DNA from: Holothuria scabra
Lineage: Eukaryota > Echinodermata > Holothuroidea > Aspidochirotida > Holothuriidae
DNA length: 64,000 nt
Assembly: GCA_037179385.1 (NCBI GenBank)
Contig: CM074187.1
Coordinates: 14,881,450-14,945,449 of the forward strand
Direction of reading: 5' to 3'
The notes beneath the pieces were generated by a model, which saw only the letters and a program-made list of their open reading frames with translations, made no database searches and was not told the origin of the DNA. Shown in pieces: positions 47,801 through 55,845 of this stretch; the first letter of the stretch is position 1, and every line of letters begins with the position of its first letter. The position numbers and the translations under genes were made by a program.

Positions 47801-48985
47801 AAAATTGTCCCCCCCACACACACACACCACTTTCATATTCTTCCTTTGCCACCGTGACTGCATTATGCTTGTCTGGGTTAGAAGTCAGGTCGAGCCAGGC
47901 AAAATAGGCATACGTTTCAAGGAAAAAAAGTGAGCTACCCATGTTCTCCTTAATAATAAACATTGCAATGCAGTATAGGTCTTTACTTAAGAGGAAATAG
48001 TTTATAGCCTAATCATGTACAGTATTTTTCAAGTCTGGCATATGTTGCATCACGGACAAAACAAAAGTTATGATTGATGGCTTATTGTTATAATACTACT
48101 AACAATACCTGCTATCAACGTAAATGATATAAAAAGTTACCATTGAATTGGGGATTTCCCATTTCTTTTGCTATTTTTCTCACATGTTAAAATGTTTTAC
48201 TTTATCATGGTAACCATGATTTGTCACATCGTATATGAATGATTCTTTTTGGACAAGAATGACCATTTTTTCTATAATCTGGTCAGATAAGTCAGATCTT
48301 TGAGGCATCTTGTATACTTGTACGCATCCAAATAATTTGTGCACTATTTTTGGCGGGATATCACAGAATGTCCATGCCCCCGTACCGTTGGCTCCCACTG
48401 GTCAGACAGGCAGATGCTTGCACACTTTGAAGTTGGTAGGTTTTTTGCCGTACGGCAAATGGCGTTGAATCGCTCCATGTGCGATTGCTTTTTTGCCGGA
48501 CGCATTTTTACTGGATTGCCGCATTGCCATTGCCGTGCTAGTGTGAACAGTCTTTCATTTTCTATTGTGTGGGATATTTTTGCCGTTGCCACTTCCGTTG
48601 CCGGACAAGTGTGAACGTACCTTAAGGCATCAGTAGTCCAACTAAGCAAAAATTAAGCATTTTGTTGGTCTGGACATCCCCAAAAATGAGGCCCATGTGT
48701 GCGTGAAAGGTAGTGGATTGGGGCCAAAAATAAATGATCTTCGCCTCACTTATACACCAGAACCAGTGCAGCCATGTACATATGTAAATATGTATACAAC
48801 ATGGAAATTTCTATTGACAGAAGGATAAAATTTCATTTTCTGCTCCTCAGGGTCACCAAGGCCAGGTGGAAGAAATCCGACATCAAAAATTAGAGAATAA
48901 TTACCGCTTCCATTGGAATTCAGACAGTCACAGAGCAAAAGACAGTGACAGGGAAGAAGAATCATCACTAGACACTGCTCCATAA
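14676..48985 (+). CDS. OS-9, ER lectin of ER-associated degradation (13 coding exons)
   Basis: OS-9 is a soluble lumenal ER lectin that recognises trimmed high-mannose glycans on misfolded proteins and delivers them to the SEL1L-HRD1 ubiquitin ligase. Coding exons: 14676-14813, 25811-25981, 27834-27974, 29330-29428, 29855-30062, 33935-33997, 34842-34982, 35928-36071, 39162-39385, 42609-42894, 44538-44729, 46088-46218, 48851-48985. All introns are GT..AG and phases agree, giving 690 residues (human about 667). Residues 1 to about 20 form a signal peptide. The MRH lectin domain (about 60-225) keeps the double tryptophan W107-W108 and the glycan-binding set Q120, D172, R178, E199 and Y205. Its six cysteines (C100, C113, C171, C186, C203, C215) fit the family's three disulphides, and N147 and N167 are sequons. 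Exons 7-10 encode a very acidic middle. Exons 11-12 (VKVRVTRIKM, GGKIELKVL) are the conserved C-terminal block. No KDEL-type tail, as in other OS-9 proteins. Confidence 0.93.
15050..15275 (-). mobile_element. LINE 3' end remnant in OS9 intron 1
   Basis: The reverse complement reads FVPNSTLDWNNLPESLIAGA, a diverged form of the reverse transcriptase tail motif (R-W-N-LP). It is followed by a degenerate 3' UTR ending in a GAAGAAGAAGAA run (plus strand TTCTTCTTCTTC at about 15058-15072). Old and inactive. Confidence 0.55.
15604..19232 (+). mobile_element. CR1/L2-type LINE with 2A-like peptide, PHD finger, endonuclease and RT
   Basis: Nearly full coding region in OS9 intron 1, same strand as the gene. 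The first part (open to 16377; first in-frame ATG 15667) has a hydrophobic leader, a 2A-like SGDLHPNPGP (15979-16008), and a PHD-type zinc finger (about 16024-16190: CVLC, CCDQC, GWYHVNC, WICCQC). The apurinic endonuclease follows (about 16380-17050: INFQGIRNK, IGTETHL, GDFNLPDVDW, SDHDGIP). Reverse transcriptase is at 17529-19151 (540 codons: PDGIPAHVLK, NYRPVSLTSICCKV, MIITDFSKAFDTVP, SGVPQGTVLGPLLFL, RLFADDCVIY). It is broken by frameshifts near 16370, 17350 and 17495, so this copy is dead. The 3' UTR ends in CCAGAT-type 6-bp repeats (about 19213-19232). The 5' boundary is unknown. Confidence 0.88.
15949..16008 (+). other. 2A-like ribosome-skipping peptide motif
   Basis: Encodes SYLSILVIMLSGDLHPNPGP. 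The core D-x-x-x-NPGP with a hydrophobic run before SGD matches the 2A pattern, although the usual valine/isoleucine-glutamate after D is leucine-histidine here. 2A-like peptides are documented in sea urchin and other animal non-LTR retrotransposons. If active it would separate the hydrophobic leader from the PHD-EN-RT polyprotein. Confidence 0.6.
19397..19680 (-). mobile_element. LINE RT C-terminal fragment
   Basis: Minus-strand translation gives KLAAYK, then (after a frame change) RPLLEYACSVCQ, RLEGVQKRSARFISGEYS and MTALLKDLG, the thumb region of a CR1-like reverse transcriptase. It stops at TAG near 19397-19400. A TTATG repeat at about 19687-19707 adjoins its other end. Confidence 0.75.
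19710..22590. other. OS9 intron 1, nothing recognised
   Basis: AT-rich intronic sequence. No exon, RNA gene or clear transposon end seen. Confidence 0.35.
22594..22650. repeat. Two-copy 26-bp tandem repeat
   Basis: GCACCCTACCCTCT(G/C)TAGTA plus a few bases occurs twice head to tail. Confidence 0.6.
22911..23142. repeat. Two-copy tandem repeat, unit about 116 bp
   Basis: The two units begin CTTGGCATAC (22911) and CTTAGCATAC (23027). Both contain AGGTCTGGT-CACA-TGACA and CATGTGTCCT followed by GCTGAA. Confidence 0.65.
23266..23936 (-). mobile_element. Solo LTR (671 bp) in OS9 intron 1
   Basis: Starts TGTTACGG and ends CGTAACA, giving the TG..CA ends and short inverted termini of an LTR. It is flanked by a 4-bp duplication, AGTT (23262-23265 and 23937-23940). 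On the minus strand a strong TATA box TATATAAAAGG lies near 23640, so the LTR is probably antisense to OS9. No internal region is present, consistent with recombination to a solo LTR. The family (Ty3/Gypsy, BEL or other) cannot be told from the LTR alone. Confidence 0.75.
23941..25810. other. OS9 intron 1, right end, nothing recognised
   Basis: No transposon end or coding exon supported before the exon 2 acceptor at 25810. Confidence 0.35.
25811..25981 (+). CDS. OS9 exon 2
   Basis: Acceptor TAATGTAG|CC. Encodes 57 residues including MTSKYGQQYECKLP, the start of the MRH region, and ends METAPCLRK. Donor AAG|GTGAAG, phase 0. Reading on past the donor meets a TAA at once, which supports the exon end. 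Confidence 0.9.
26317..27445 (+). mobile_element. Minisatellite-bearing element, copy 1 (HINE/Helentron-like), OS9 intron 2
   Basis: Begins TGATTCCTTGCC with an 11-bp hairpin (GATTCCTTGCC...GGCAAGGAATC, 26318-26348), then a TGTGTG tract. About six units follow, starting with TAAACAC-type words at 26420, 26576, 26721, 26866, 27022 and 27167, so spacings are 156, 145, 145, 156, 145. Each unit contains ATCTCAAGAA, TTGGTGTG, CATATTGAGTAGATGATCCC and GAGGTCAAAGGTCATTTGGG. The 3' part runs through GATGCCTTGCATGT and CAGCAAGGAATCACTAAGCC to TTCTGG. The same ends occur in copy 2 (37310-38941). No protein. The class assignment is inferred from a terminal hairpin, tandem core and insertion at a T-T site. 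Confidence 0.7.
27834..27974 (+). CDS. OS9 exon 3
   Basis: Acceptor after a T-rich tract (ATTATACAG|AC). Encodes TKDWWSYEFCYGKQIDQFH, the most conserved MRH segment with the double tryptophan and the glycan-contacting glutamine. Donor ACT|GTGAGT, phase 0. Confidence 0.95.
28021..28525. mobile_element. Non-autonomous hAT element in OS9 intron 3
   Basis: Terminal inverted repeats TAGGGCTGCCACGATA / TATCGTGGCAGCCCTA, and an exact 8-bp target duplication CTGAAATG at 28013-28020 and 28526-28533. The duplication length and the GGGCTG-type ends are those of hAT transposons. Subterminal CGATATCG-like words near both ends extend the inverted similarity. 505 bp, no transposase. Confidence 0.9.
29330..29428 (+). 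CDS. OS9 exon 4
   Basis: Encodes 33 residues ending NGTKCDINGKPRQAEVR, with the MRH aspartate and arginine ligands and a glycosylation sequon. Acceptor ATGAAG|GA, donor AGG|GTAAGT, phase 0. Confidence 0.93.
29855..30062 (+). CDS. OS9 exon 5
   Basis: Acceptor TTTCCAG|TT. Encodes the end of the MRH domain (IARIDEPTTCSYILTIHT, then RICHHP) and the proline-rich exit PPPKVKPKSVLCSP. Donor CCA|GTAAGT, phase 1. Confidence 0.93.
30063..31510. other. OS9 intron 5, left part, nothing recognised
   Basis: Contains short open frames (30593-30850, 30861-31085, 31112-31309) without domains. No repeat family identified. Confidence 0.35.
31515..31651 (+). mobile_element. SINE 3' fragment
   Basis: Matches the body of the SINE at 42160-42405: ATTGTGC-TGGTGCTCAGCAT, GGAGTA-GGAAA, CCAGTGA-CCACAA, TTGGTTAGA and CATCTAACTA occur in the same order. 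The tRNA-like head is missing. Confidence 0.7.
32145..32202 (+). repeat. 20-bp tandem repeat
   Basis: The unit ATTCTTAGTGATTCTTAATT is repeated about two and a half times. Confidence 0.7.
32917..33478. mobile_element. TTAA-flanked MITE with about 120-bp inverted termini, OS9 intron 5
   Basis: TTAA at 32913-32916 and 33479-33482 flanks ends AGTGTACCTCAA... and ...TTGAGGTACACT (one base offset). Similarity of the inverted ends continues about 120 bases inward to GAGATATAAAATGTTG. 562 bp, no protein. TTAA duplication is the piggyBac signature. The centre (33060-33170) is an uninterrupted version of the sequence split by the minisatellite element at 37310-38941. Confidence 0.8.
33935..33997 (+). 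CDS. OS9 exon 6
   Basis: Short 63-base exon encoding a charged helix (KLELKKKEQEIRERAEEKTAA). Acceptor TTTCTTTCAG|AG, donor CTT|GTAAGT, phase 1 on both sides. Likely coiled coil. Confidence 0.85.
34842..34982 (+). CDS. OS9 exon 7
   Basis: Acceptor CTTTCTAG|GG. Encodes WLESLLGTSKKVDEDEE followed by a run of D/E residues and EEELEQLL. Donor TTG|GTGAGA, phase 1. Confidence 0.88.
35928..36071 (+). CDS. OS9 exon 8
   Basis: Acceptor GGTTACAG|AT. Encodes DKYSDVLSIENIDTALSAG and a helical segment ending AAIDEEVE. Donor AAG|GTATTT, phase 1. Confidence 0.85.
36103..36215 (+). repeat. Two-copy tandem repeat, unit about 55-60 bp
   Basis: Both units contain CATACTCATTTTG-TAAA, then a TTAA-TT-TTTTTCATAT word and ATGAATG. 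In OS9 intron 8. Confidence 0.55.
37115..38985. mobile_element. Partial copy of the 32917 MITE, split by a minisatellite element
   Basis: 37115-37309 matches the left half of the MITE at 32917-33478 (GAATTCTAACA, TGGACT/TTGAAC-GATATAAAAT, TTGTCCATTG, TTTGTGAC-TTCTTG, CTGCTTTG). 38942-38985 matches the continuation (CTTTAAAATGAAAAATG, TTTTTATGACCTTGAACAC). The right half is missing after about 38985. Confidence 0.7.
37310..38941 (+). mobile_element. Minisatellite-bearing element, copy 2, OS9 intron 8
   Basis: Same ends as copy 1: TTGATTCCTTG at the left, and CGCAAGGAATCACTAAGCC to TTTCTGG at the right. A TGTGTGTATG tract (37352-37384) is followed by eight recognisable units at 37399, 37545, 37701, 37845, 38001, 38136, 38281 and 38437 (spacings 146, 156, 144, 156, 135, 145, 156), then degenerate units to about 38830. 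It interrupts a MITE whose empty counterpart reads CTGCTTTGTTTCCCTTTAAA at about 33108-33127, which fixes the insertion point within a T run. Near the 3' end AAGCC-TTTT-GGCTT forms a small stem. Confidence 0.75.
39162..39385 (+). CDS. OS9 exon 9
   Basis: Encodes ALEADPMKDEDEEDEDEEED, then KALLDEFRGGIDDMG and a helix (EEEAQRLQALADELEKSF). Donor CCG|GTAAGT, phase 0. The acceptor used here (CTCAAAAG|CC) keeps the phase but has a poor pyrimidine tract, so the exact 5' edge is the least certain junction in the gene. Confidence 0.78.
39657..42106. mobile_element. hAT-type element, 2.45 kb, OS9 intron 9
   Basis: Perfect 15-bp inverted ends CAGGGGTGGCGCCAG, flanked by the 8-bp duplication CATCTTTC (39649-39656 and 42107-42114), diagnostic of hAT. 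The left side holds GTCGGGGACCACCGGCCCCC-type short repeats (about 39690-39750) and a two-unit tandem repeat of about 210 bp. The middle holds two units of the GTCTGAGGGGTT repeat also seen at 420-560 and 10780-11090. No transposase-length frame; the longest (40297-40542 minus, 81 codons) has no visible hAT motif. Non-autonomous or heavily decayed. Confidence 0.88.
39768..40195. repeat. About 210-bp tandem repeat inside hAT element
   Basis: Two units, each running from TCGGGGAGG-CTA through AAATTACTGGATGG / AAGTTACTGGATGG, an AATC-ATTTTCAATCACTTCT-like word and CCTCAT to the next TTTCGTCGGGGAG word. Confidence 0.55.
42160..42405 (+). mobile_element. tRNA-derived SINE
   Basis: The head has an A-box-like TGGTTAGGGCATCC (from 42176) and a B-box-like GAGTTTGACTCC (42211-42222), spaced as in tRNA genes. 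The body (TTGCCATTGTGCGTGGTGCTC, GGAGTAGGGAAA, CCAGTGAACCAC) recurs at 31515-31651 and inverted at 43020-43190. Ends with CATCTAACTAACT. The predicted RNA would be transcribed by RNA polymerase III in the OS9 direction. Confidence 0.75.
42609..42894 (+). CDS. OS9 exon 10
   Basis: Acceptor TTCAACAG|GA. Encodes about 95 residues, mostly D/E, then a basic/acidic helix (KEAEKKLVQRVNDMIKKLKA). Donor AAG|GTGAGA, phase 1. A lysine-rich open frame in the +1 phase at 42646-42858 is a shadow. Confidence 0.88.
43020..43190 (-). mobile_element. tRNA-derived SINE, minus strand, OS9 intron 10
   Basis: The reverse complement has an A-box-like TGGTCTAATGGGG and a B-box-like AGGTTGGAATCC (plus strand 43118-43129). 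These precede the SINE body word GGAGTAGGGA and a diverged TGCTATGCATAAG. Diverged copy of the family at 42160. Confidence 0.65.
43895..43921. repeat. 10-bp-stem hairpin
   Basis: ACCCGAGAAA and TTTCTCGGGT pair perfectly around a 7-base loop. In OS9 intron 10; no known role. Confidence 0.5.
44538..44729 (+). CDS. OS9 exon 11
   Basis: Acceptor GCTTCAG|GT. Encodes ERVKVRVTRIKM, matching the conserved C-terminal OS-9 motif, and a helix ending DHLEQSGIQVE. Donor AAG|GTAAGT, phase 1. Confidence 0.9.
45575..45672 (-). mobile_element. tRNA-SINE-like fragment, OS9 intron 11
   Basis: The reverse complement contains AAACTGGTAAATGC (A-box-like) and GGTGTGAGTCCC (B-box-like, plus strand 45591-45602) about 40 bases apart. 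The rest of the SINE body is not evident. Confidence 0.5.
46088..46218 (+). CDS. OS9 exon 12
   Basis: Acceptor TTTTTTTAG|GT. Encodes GGKIELKVLTYKPDDW and LSEEETTYFKNIVSGLL, aligned with the human GKIEIKI region. Donor CTA|GTAAGT, phase 0. Confidence 0.92.
47190..47430 (+). repeat. Degenerate single unit of the minisatellite element, OS9 intron 12
   Basis: Contains AAATCTATGTGATGTC, TGCTTGTAGACACAACATCTC, AAGAAAACTAATTGTA and AAAAGTCATTTGGGGTCAC in the order found in the elements at 26317 and 37310, but strongly diverged. Confidence 0.6.
48440..48626. repeat. GCCG-rich repeat with 16-bp palindrome
   Basis: TTTGCCGTACGGCAAA (48444-48459) is a perfect palindrome. Further on TTGCCG recurs many times, and the sequence ends GCCGGACAAGTGTGAACGTA, a word pattern typical of MITE termini. 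The other end was not identified. Confidence 0.4.
48851..48985 (+). CDS. OS9 exon 13 (terminal)
   Basis: Acceptor GCTCCTCAG|GG. Encodes GHQGQVEEIRHQKLENNYRF, matching the family's ELESNYR region, then a short charged tail and TAA at 48983-48985. Confidence 0.92.
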   Translation, partial: GHQGQVEEIRHQKLENNYRFHWNSDSHRAKDSDREEESSLDTAP

Positions 48986-49199
48986 TCTGTCACACCGCTA
49001 CAAATGTGTCTGTTTTTTTCTCTAAGTTTTGGTTGGATATTGTTCCTCAGGGGTACCATTTCTTGTGTCAGTTAGTTTCTTATTATTGATATATGTTTCG
49101 TAATTTTAAACCATCCTTATGTGTTGGATTTAGTTGAAGTAAAAATTGTAACGTTTTTGAAGTCATAACTAAAGGGTTGTGGAAGCTTAATAATTCTTG

Positions 49200-49205
49200 A
49201 ATAAA
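49200..49205 (+). terminator. Candidate OS9 polyadenylation signal
   Basis: First AATAAA downstream of the OS9 stop, 215 bases after it. Further AATAAA words at 49335 and 49425 could give longer 3' UTRs. Confidence 0.55.
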
Positions 49206-52200
49206 GTTGACACTTATGTTATGATTAATGATTTTCCTTTTCAAATATTCCTTCTGCTGAATTATTTTCTTTGTTTCTGTTCTCTCTTTCTTTCTTTAAA
49301 TGAACCTTCTAGTGCCTTGAAATTATCCACTTTCAATAAATTGTAAATTTGGTGGAAGGGTTAATTTCTTTCTTTTGTTCCCTGTATGTTTTTTTAAAAT
49401 GTTACTGAAAATTGTCATTTTTCAAATAAAATTGGGAACTGTTACTTTGGTAAATGTGCTCGTTAAATTTTGTAAGTTGGACAATTAGAATCAAATTTTG
49501 AAGAAAAGAAACTGATTTTGTTTGGTCAGTGTCTAAATGGAAGTCTTTTCCATTTGTTTTGAACTGTTTGTGACTCTCAGATAGGAGAGTAGTCTGCAGT
49601 GCACATTGAATGCAATATGTTAGATAAAACTTGTTTGGCATTCAAAGTTATAGTTTATTGGTAATATTTCTATTTCATTTGTTTCATTTTAGGTCATTTT
49701 CTGGTAAAATAACTTGTTTCTTTCTTTTATTCTTTAATTCCTTCAGTTTCATTCCTTTTAGTTTCTGTGCCTTTTGCTTAGTTCATTCTTCTTCTAGCCA
49801 ATAAATAGTCATGCTGCTAGAATGCCCATTACTGAAATGCAGCACCTTCTGGAAACTCAAAATTTCAACAGGTGGCCGTCTCGGCGAGGTTTTTACTTAG
49901 TTTATCTGGAATGTTTATTCTGAGAGGTTGTGCTCAGTGGTGCATATCTAATCCCTCAAGAAATAGACTCAATTGATAGTTAGCAGGAAGTGGCTCTGGC
50001 AACTTGCTGATAAGGAAGTAGTTGTCAATGGGTACTACTTTGGAGCCTGTTTGCTCAATAGATTAAGTAGAGATGACAACTGTGGGGATAAGTGGAGAGA
50101 GCTGCAGAGGTGCTAATAGGTCCTCTTTCAACATGGTTATTGAAGCAGATGTGCTTATGAGTTTCTAAGGGCCAGAGCAACTGATTTTCATCTGGGTAAG
50201 GGTCAAAATTATGGAATTTTATAGAGATTGTATTAGACTGCTTGGTGGGATTCACAAGCCCTGGTCACAAGCCCTGTTCAGCTAAGTGCCAGGGTTAGGG
50301 AAAATCCTTTTCATCCTATATTTACATTCATGTTAATACAAATTGTGGACAAGCATCACTGTACATTAAGTTTGATAAGGAGTACTTTATTGAATGTATT
50401 ATTCTAGAAAACCAAAGGATGTACCTGACTGAGTTCTTATTAAACAATAAAACATAACAATTTACACTATTACCACCATGTATTCTACTGCACACCCAAC
50501 TAGCACTATTCCAGAAAAAATGGTGTTTTTAACATTGATTGATGTATTGCTAAATACTCATCTTAACAATTATTATTGCTCACCCATACTGTTACTAGTC
50601 CTTAAAGACTCCTTTGACGTTTTAGCATAACCTGTCTTGATGATATTATATTCCTGGAGCTTATCATATAGCATATTTTGTCTGTGGTCATGTTAGAAAT
50701 GTTTATATTTTATCTGATATTGATTTTGCTAAGGGGGGGGGGGCAAAGTAAATTGTGCAATATTTATTTCTGTCACAAGTCACAATTTTTTCTGTATGAC
50801 ATGATGAGGTGGAAAAATTAGTTTTCTCAAAATTCAGAAATTCATTTATCATACCAAGATAACCTCATATGTTGTATTTTGTAGTAATTGCACCACTGTC
50901 ACCCCCCTATGTCCCCAGGGCAAGGTATCTTTTGGTACCAGGACTGTTTGAAAAGTTAGAAAGCCATCCAACAATGCTATTTGGTTGACTGACTGGTGTA
51001 ATAGAACATCCATCATTTATCTGTTTCCTGAACAGTGATCCTTCAAAGTAAGTGAGCAGCATGTGTTAACATTTTGTTAAAAGTTTTGATCACTTCAAAT
51101 ACTAGTTGGCCATGTTTGCTACTATTCGCACCGTTGTGCAGAGTGGTTAACCATGTTTAATGTGATGTTAAATATTTTTACCTACATCTGTTACATAAAT
51201 TACATATTTGCTGAAATGTGGAATGAGTTTTATTTGGTAGTCACTCTTCATAACCCTAGATCATATTCATACTATTAGTTTTGCTGATATTGATGTGTCA
51301 TGATCAGTTACTCTCAACTTCAGATTTTCAATTTTCAAATTTGTAGCCGCTTCCATCCTCAAATTAATTGTGACAATGATTTTGTGAATCTTCACAAGAG
51401 CCTTGGTGTGGTGCCAGATGACTGTATCATATCACTGCCATATTATAGTCTGCATACCAAAAGATACACATACAAACACACACATATGCACATACAGATC
51501 TACAGGTTATTATATCAATTATTTATGCAGAGAAATTTGCATCCTTTGTGGTCATTTTTGAAATTATTGATTTTTGGGGGCAAAAAAATTGCACTTTGAC
51601 CTAATCTGTTGTTAGGGGGTCAAACCCTCATCTGAAGAAGACACATGTTTTTTTTAAAATACATGCAGTAACCCTAATTTAATGCATATGCATATGCATA
51701 CTGCATATTCATGTATGATTCTTTTTTACGCTCATGGTTAAATGAGGGTACGTTGATTAGGTTATAAACTGGAGTTGGTCAATGAGTACAAAACGTGTGG
51801 CATGTACACTGCGCTAAACACATTTAATTGGCCGTCTCACTATATTTTAATCCTACTCAATTCATGGGATTTGCTTTAGTATGGAACGCATGTGTACTAA
51901 AGGGTCATTGAAGGTAACTCTCTAAAGTAATTGAAGGAAACTGAAAGTTGTGTTGTGGGGATCATAAGACCATGTATTCCCTTTACTGTCTCGCATATAT
52001 CTCGCTTGCATGCGTTCATCTTTTGTTATGTTCATAGTATGTCACCGTAGCGCAATTGAGAGTGTCACAAATCTATGGACAGAATTATTTTTTCAATGGC
52101 GGGGGCCGATGGGGGGTGTGCGGGGGGTTAGAACATCGTAAGTTTGAAATGATATTGGCAACTCAAATTGGGTCTGGCTGCGAAAAATGCCCAATACGTT

Positions 52201-53715
52201 CAGGATATGGTTGTAACTTTTTAAAGTTTTCCTTGCAACTTGCTTTCACTCTGAATCTTGTTCCTTGTACAAGTTTTGTTGTGTCATGTGTGTCTGCCCA
52301 GGAAACTTGGGGAGATTGAAATTTCTCAATTTGGTTATCATTTGTTTAGTGGTTGCAATTTTTCGAATGAATTTTTTAATAAATGGACAAATATGAATGG
52401 AAAAGATGAGAAGCTAGTGACAGATATTGTTTGAAAAGAATTATCTGACAACCTGGAACTACTTTACAAGGATTCAGAAGATTCAGAAGTCATTCTTCTC
52501 AGGAAAAAATTGTCAAAATGCAAGTCAGCCACGAACCATTTTATAATGTGAAATAGAATTGCAGGGTTGTGAGGAAAATTGTACTAAAAGAAGTATCTAA
52601 TGCCAGAATTAACTTACAATACAAATTTGTATGGTTGGGTTATAGTTTTGTTTATCGAGAAACTAAAACAGAGCTGTTGACTTATAAACAAGAAGTTTGT
52701 TTTCTTTTCGTTTGCAGCTGTTCGTGTAAACTTAAGGAATGTAAAGTTAGCAACGTTTTTATCTTGGCATTAGATTGGTTGTTCAAAGTGGGCGGAAGGA
52801 TGGTGCGTGAAGGTTTACTGTTGGTTTCTGCTGCGCGTAAACATGGAAACTGAAAACTTTGCGCCTGGAATGTGAACATTCGCAGTCTTATACTACAGTA
52901 TCTTTCATTTCCCTTTAGAAAAGCGTATAGACGATTTAGGTAATGCTAGAACAGTTTTGAAACCAACTTGTGAGCAAAGGAAAGGCCTAACAGAGAGACC
53001 AATACTCAAAGACAAAAATTTCGGGGTAATCACTTGTTGTAAAGAAAGAATTGGGTAATTCCAGAGATTCGCAGTGCGCAGGCGTTAATCAGGGATGAAG
53101 TCATCTTCCTACCACTTCTTGGTTACCATATACCCTCCTCCAACCTGCTGCTCTTGAAAATGTGAAACAAATTGACCTGCTTGATCCGATTATTGCTACA
53201 TTTTTCGAAAAATAAGAATGTTCCATCACATTATCTTCCTGGCCTGCCGGTAATCACCCGAGAGTGAGTCGAATGTTTACGGCGAGTCAACTTTGTAAGC
53301 AAAACTTCGACATTAATTTTCAAAGTGAGTAGATAACGATTTTCCTTTCATGAGCGAGAAATTTTAACAATCATAACTGCTTGCCGCTTTCGACGCACTC
53401 ATCCAAATCTGTCTTTGAATTCTTAGTATCATCTTTACCGTCCTACAAAATCTGCCATCATCGACAAGTTTGATGTTCTAAGTATTCCCTTCCGGTCTTA
53501 AATACCTCATCAAATCATAAACTACACGTTATGCATCCGATGCGGCAAGAAAACAATCGATGTTTGGTTGCAAGAAACGGAAGCGTTGTGGCATAGTTAT
53601 TACTCTGTTCATCCATCAATATTTGGTCGAATGTTGATGGGGCTGGAAGGAATTAACGGTTCTTTTTCGGGAACTGATGCTTCGTTTCTTCCGCTATGTC
53701 GTAACAAAACCGTTT
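49206..53715. other. Intergenic, nothing recognised
   Basis: AT-rich with scattered short open frames (49402-49641 minus, 51300-51599, 52056-52319, 52569-52853), none with a domain. A (TATGCA)n-like run near 51685-51710 and G runs near 50735 and 52100 are the only oddities. Confidence 0.35.
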
Positions 53716-53830
53716 ACTATATGGATGTATCGGTGGCAGTCAGAACTCGCAAGATAAATTAATTAGGTTTACACCAGCGCTTCAATTTGCTTACGTACTA
53801 TGATTAAATAAAACATTGAAACTCTACCTT
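53716..53830 (+). repeat. Direct repeat, copy 1
   Basis: Shared with 54679-54785: ATG-ATGTATC-GTGGCAGTCA-AACTC-CAAGAT, TAGGTTTA-ACCA, ACTTCAAT / GCTTCAAT and GATTAAATAAAACATT. The ATTAAATAAAACATT word looks like a polyadenylation region, so these may be 3' ends of an unknown element. Confidence 0.6.
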
Positions 53831-54678
53831 GAACCTTGGATTTATTGTAAGTTCATTTAAACTGAATTGGTAAACCAGACTATAGATCCTCTAGGTAAGC
53901 GATGTCATTGACGTGAAAATTGGGCGAATTTAGAGACGCAAGAAGGAAACAAAATGTTTCACATTCAGGCTATTAACTGTTCATGAAAGGTCGGCGCAGT
54001 AAGGTTTTTAGAGGGTCTACTATTGAAAATACTCTTATCAGGTTCATACAGCTTGGACGTGAAATTATTTCTTCAGGGTGGGAATGGCCAAACCATGCCA
54101 TTGAACGAATCATTTTCTTGGAACTTAGCCACACCCTTTTATCCGACAGTCCGAAACAACCGTCCTTGATTTGTAATGCTGACGTCGGGTTATGAAAGAG
54201 CAGGTCTCTGAAGTAACCCTAACCTCAAATAAACCCCAATTTTGATTTCAAAACAAATCTTAAAATTTCTGAGAAATCGATCTGGCCTTCAGCTTCCACC
54301 GTAGGAAAAATGTTAGCAGCCTGTGCATCATCGCAAGATCTGAATCCTTTCATTGCCGTCCCTCTCGTAAGCCTACGTCACCCTCAGACAGAGTCGTCTA
54401 CCCAAAGGGGGCATCTTTCACCCAACGTTCACAACTGCACAATCTTCGGAATATCCATTGACCTTGAATCTATGTTGAGAAACCCTCATCAGTCAGTATT
54501 CTTCTTGGCTGGTTGCTATGGCGAGCAATGTTTCAATCGACACATACCAATGTAATTCGACATATACCAATTTTAATAGACATATAATCAATCTCATTAA
54601 CATATTTAGTCCCAATTTCGCGAACACTGCATTTTACATGTAATGAATAGCTATCATATTAGAGCCGATTTCAATTAG

Positions 54679-54785
54679 TATATGAATGTATCAGTGGCAG
54701 TCACAACTCACAAGATGAAAAAAATAGGTTTATACCATTACTTCAATGTCCTTACGAAGGATGATTAAATAAAACATTTCCCTGG
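54679..54785 (+). repeat. Direct repeat, copy 2
   Basis: Second copy of the 53716-53830 sequence, same orientation, about 960 bases downstream, roughly 80 percent alike by eye. Confidence 0.6.
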
Positions 54786-55675
54786 CAAGGCCCCAAGACC
54801 ACCACTGACACGGACAGAAGACCAAGCGGGAAAGTTTGCGAAAATTGTAATCTCAGCATCTTTTTGCAAAATTTGTACTTCAACAAAACTTTGGTGTTTT
54901 CAAAAAAAAATCAGTAACATCAGTAAGTTGTAGGGGAAATATGACTTTCCAAAGTTTCCTTGAAAATGAAAGAATTCAAAGTACTGCTTCGTAAGAGTAT
55001 ACCTTACCACGCCTATAGAAAGAAGGGCCCGGGCCCAGTTATTAACTTGAACAGTGTTCTGGGCTGCGCCAAGACAACTTGAAATGACAAGAAGATAGGT
55101 ACATGGTTCTAATATGTAAAAAGCTGCAATTATATTTGGAAGTATTAACCTGTCCGTAAGGCTTTAGCCTAGCAGGTCACGGCTCAGTGTTCTATACATG
55201 TCATTTAGTTTGCGCTGCATTATTTGTACACTGACTAATTCAGTGAAGTATTATGGAAGCGGCCTCTTCGTAAGGGCTAGACAGTTCGTCCATAACGGGC
55301 TGTTGGAGTTGCCTTGCGGGAAAGTTGGGAAACAGAAGTCTGCAATTTTCTGTAGTTCCTGGTTTCTTACAGCATTCATATCATGAACAGTTGTCATTTA
55401 GGGTTTGGAAATCTTTCTAGTAAGCGCGGGTCCCATTGCTGAGAAAATTGTCTGTTAGTAAATCAGGTATGTTTGCCTGTCTGCCAGCGCAGCCTCTCTG
55501 AATTCCACACCCACTTTTGGTCATGTTGGCTCCATGCTGTAGCCTGGTTTTCCAATAAAAGCCTGTTTTCAAAATGGTTTATCAAATTCGGTTTCCATAG
55601 AAAATATCATTTTTATCATGACCAGCGCTAATATTGTATTATATCTCATTTTTTCTTTTTCTTTTTGTTTGTTAG

Positions 55676-55845
55676 GGGTTTTGACACAAAAATTCTCATT
55701 AAAGGCTTCAAAAGGGTTAGAATTGGGGTGCACTTTCCGACTGTTCAAACAGAAAGGAGTGGCGTTTATTGTAACTGATGGCGTGAAAAATGGAGTGATG
55801 GATAGATTGAATGATTCACAGAAGCGAGAAGAGCTATATAAGTAA
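55676..55845 (+). CDS. Candidate terminal exon of unrecognised gene
   Basis: A long pyrimidine tract ends TTTGTTTGTTAG at 55675. The open frame after it gives QKFSLKASKGLELGCTF, RLFKQKGVAFIVTDGVKNG and RLNDSQKREELYK before TAA at 55843. The amino-acid mix and the good acceptor look exon-like, but I do not recognise the protein and see no partner exon upstream. It may be chance. Confidence 0.25.
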
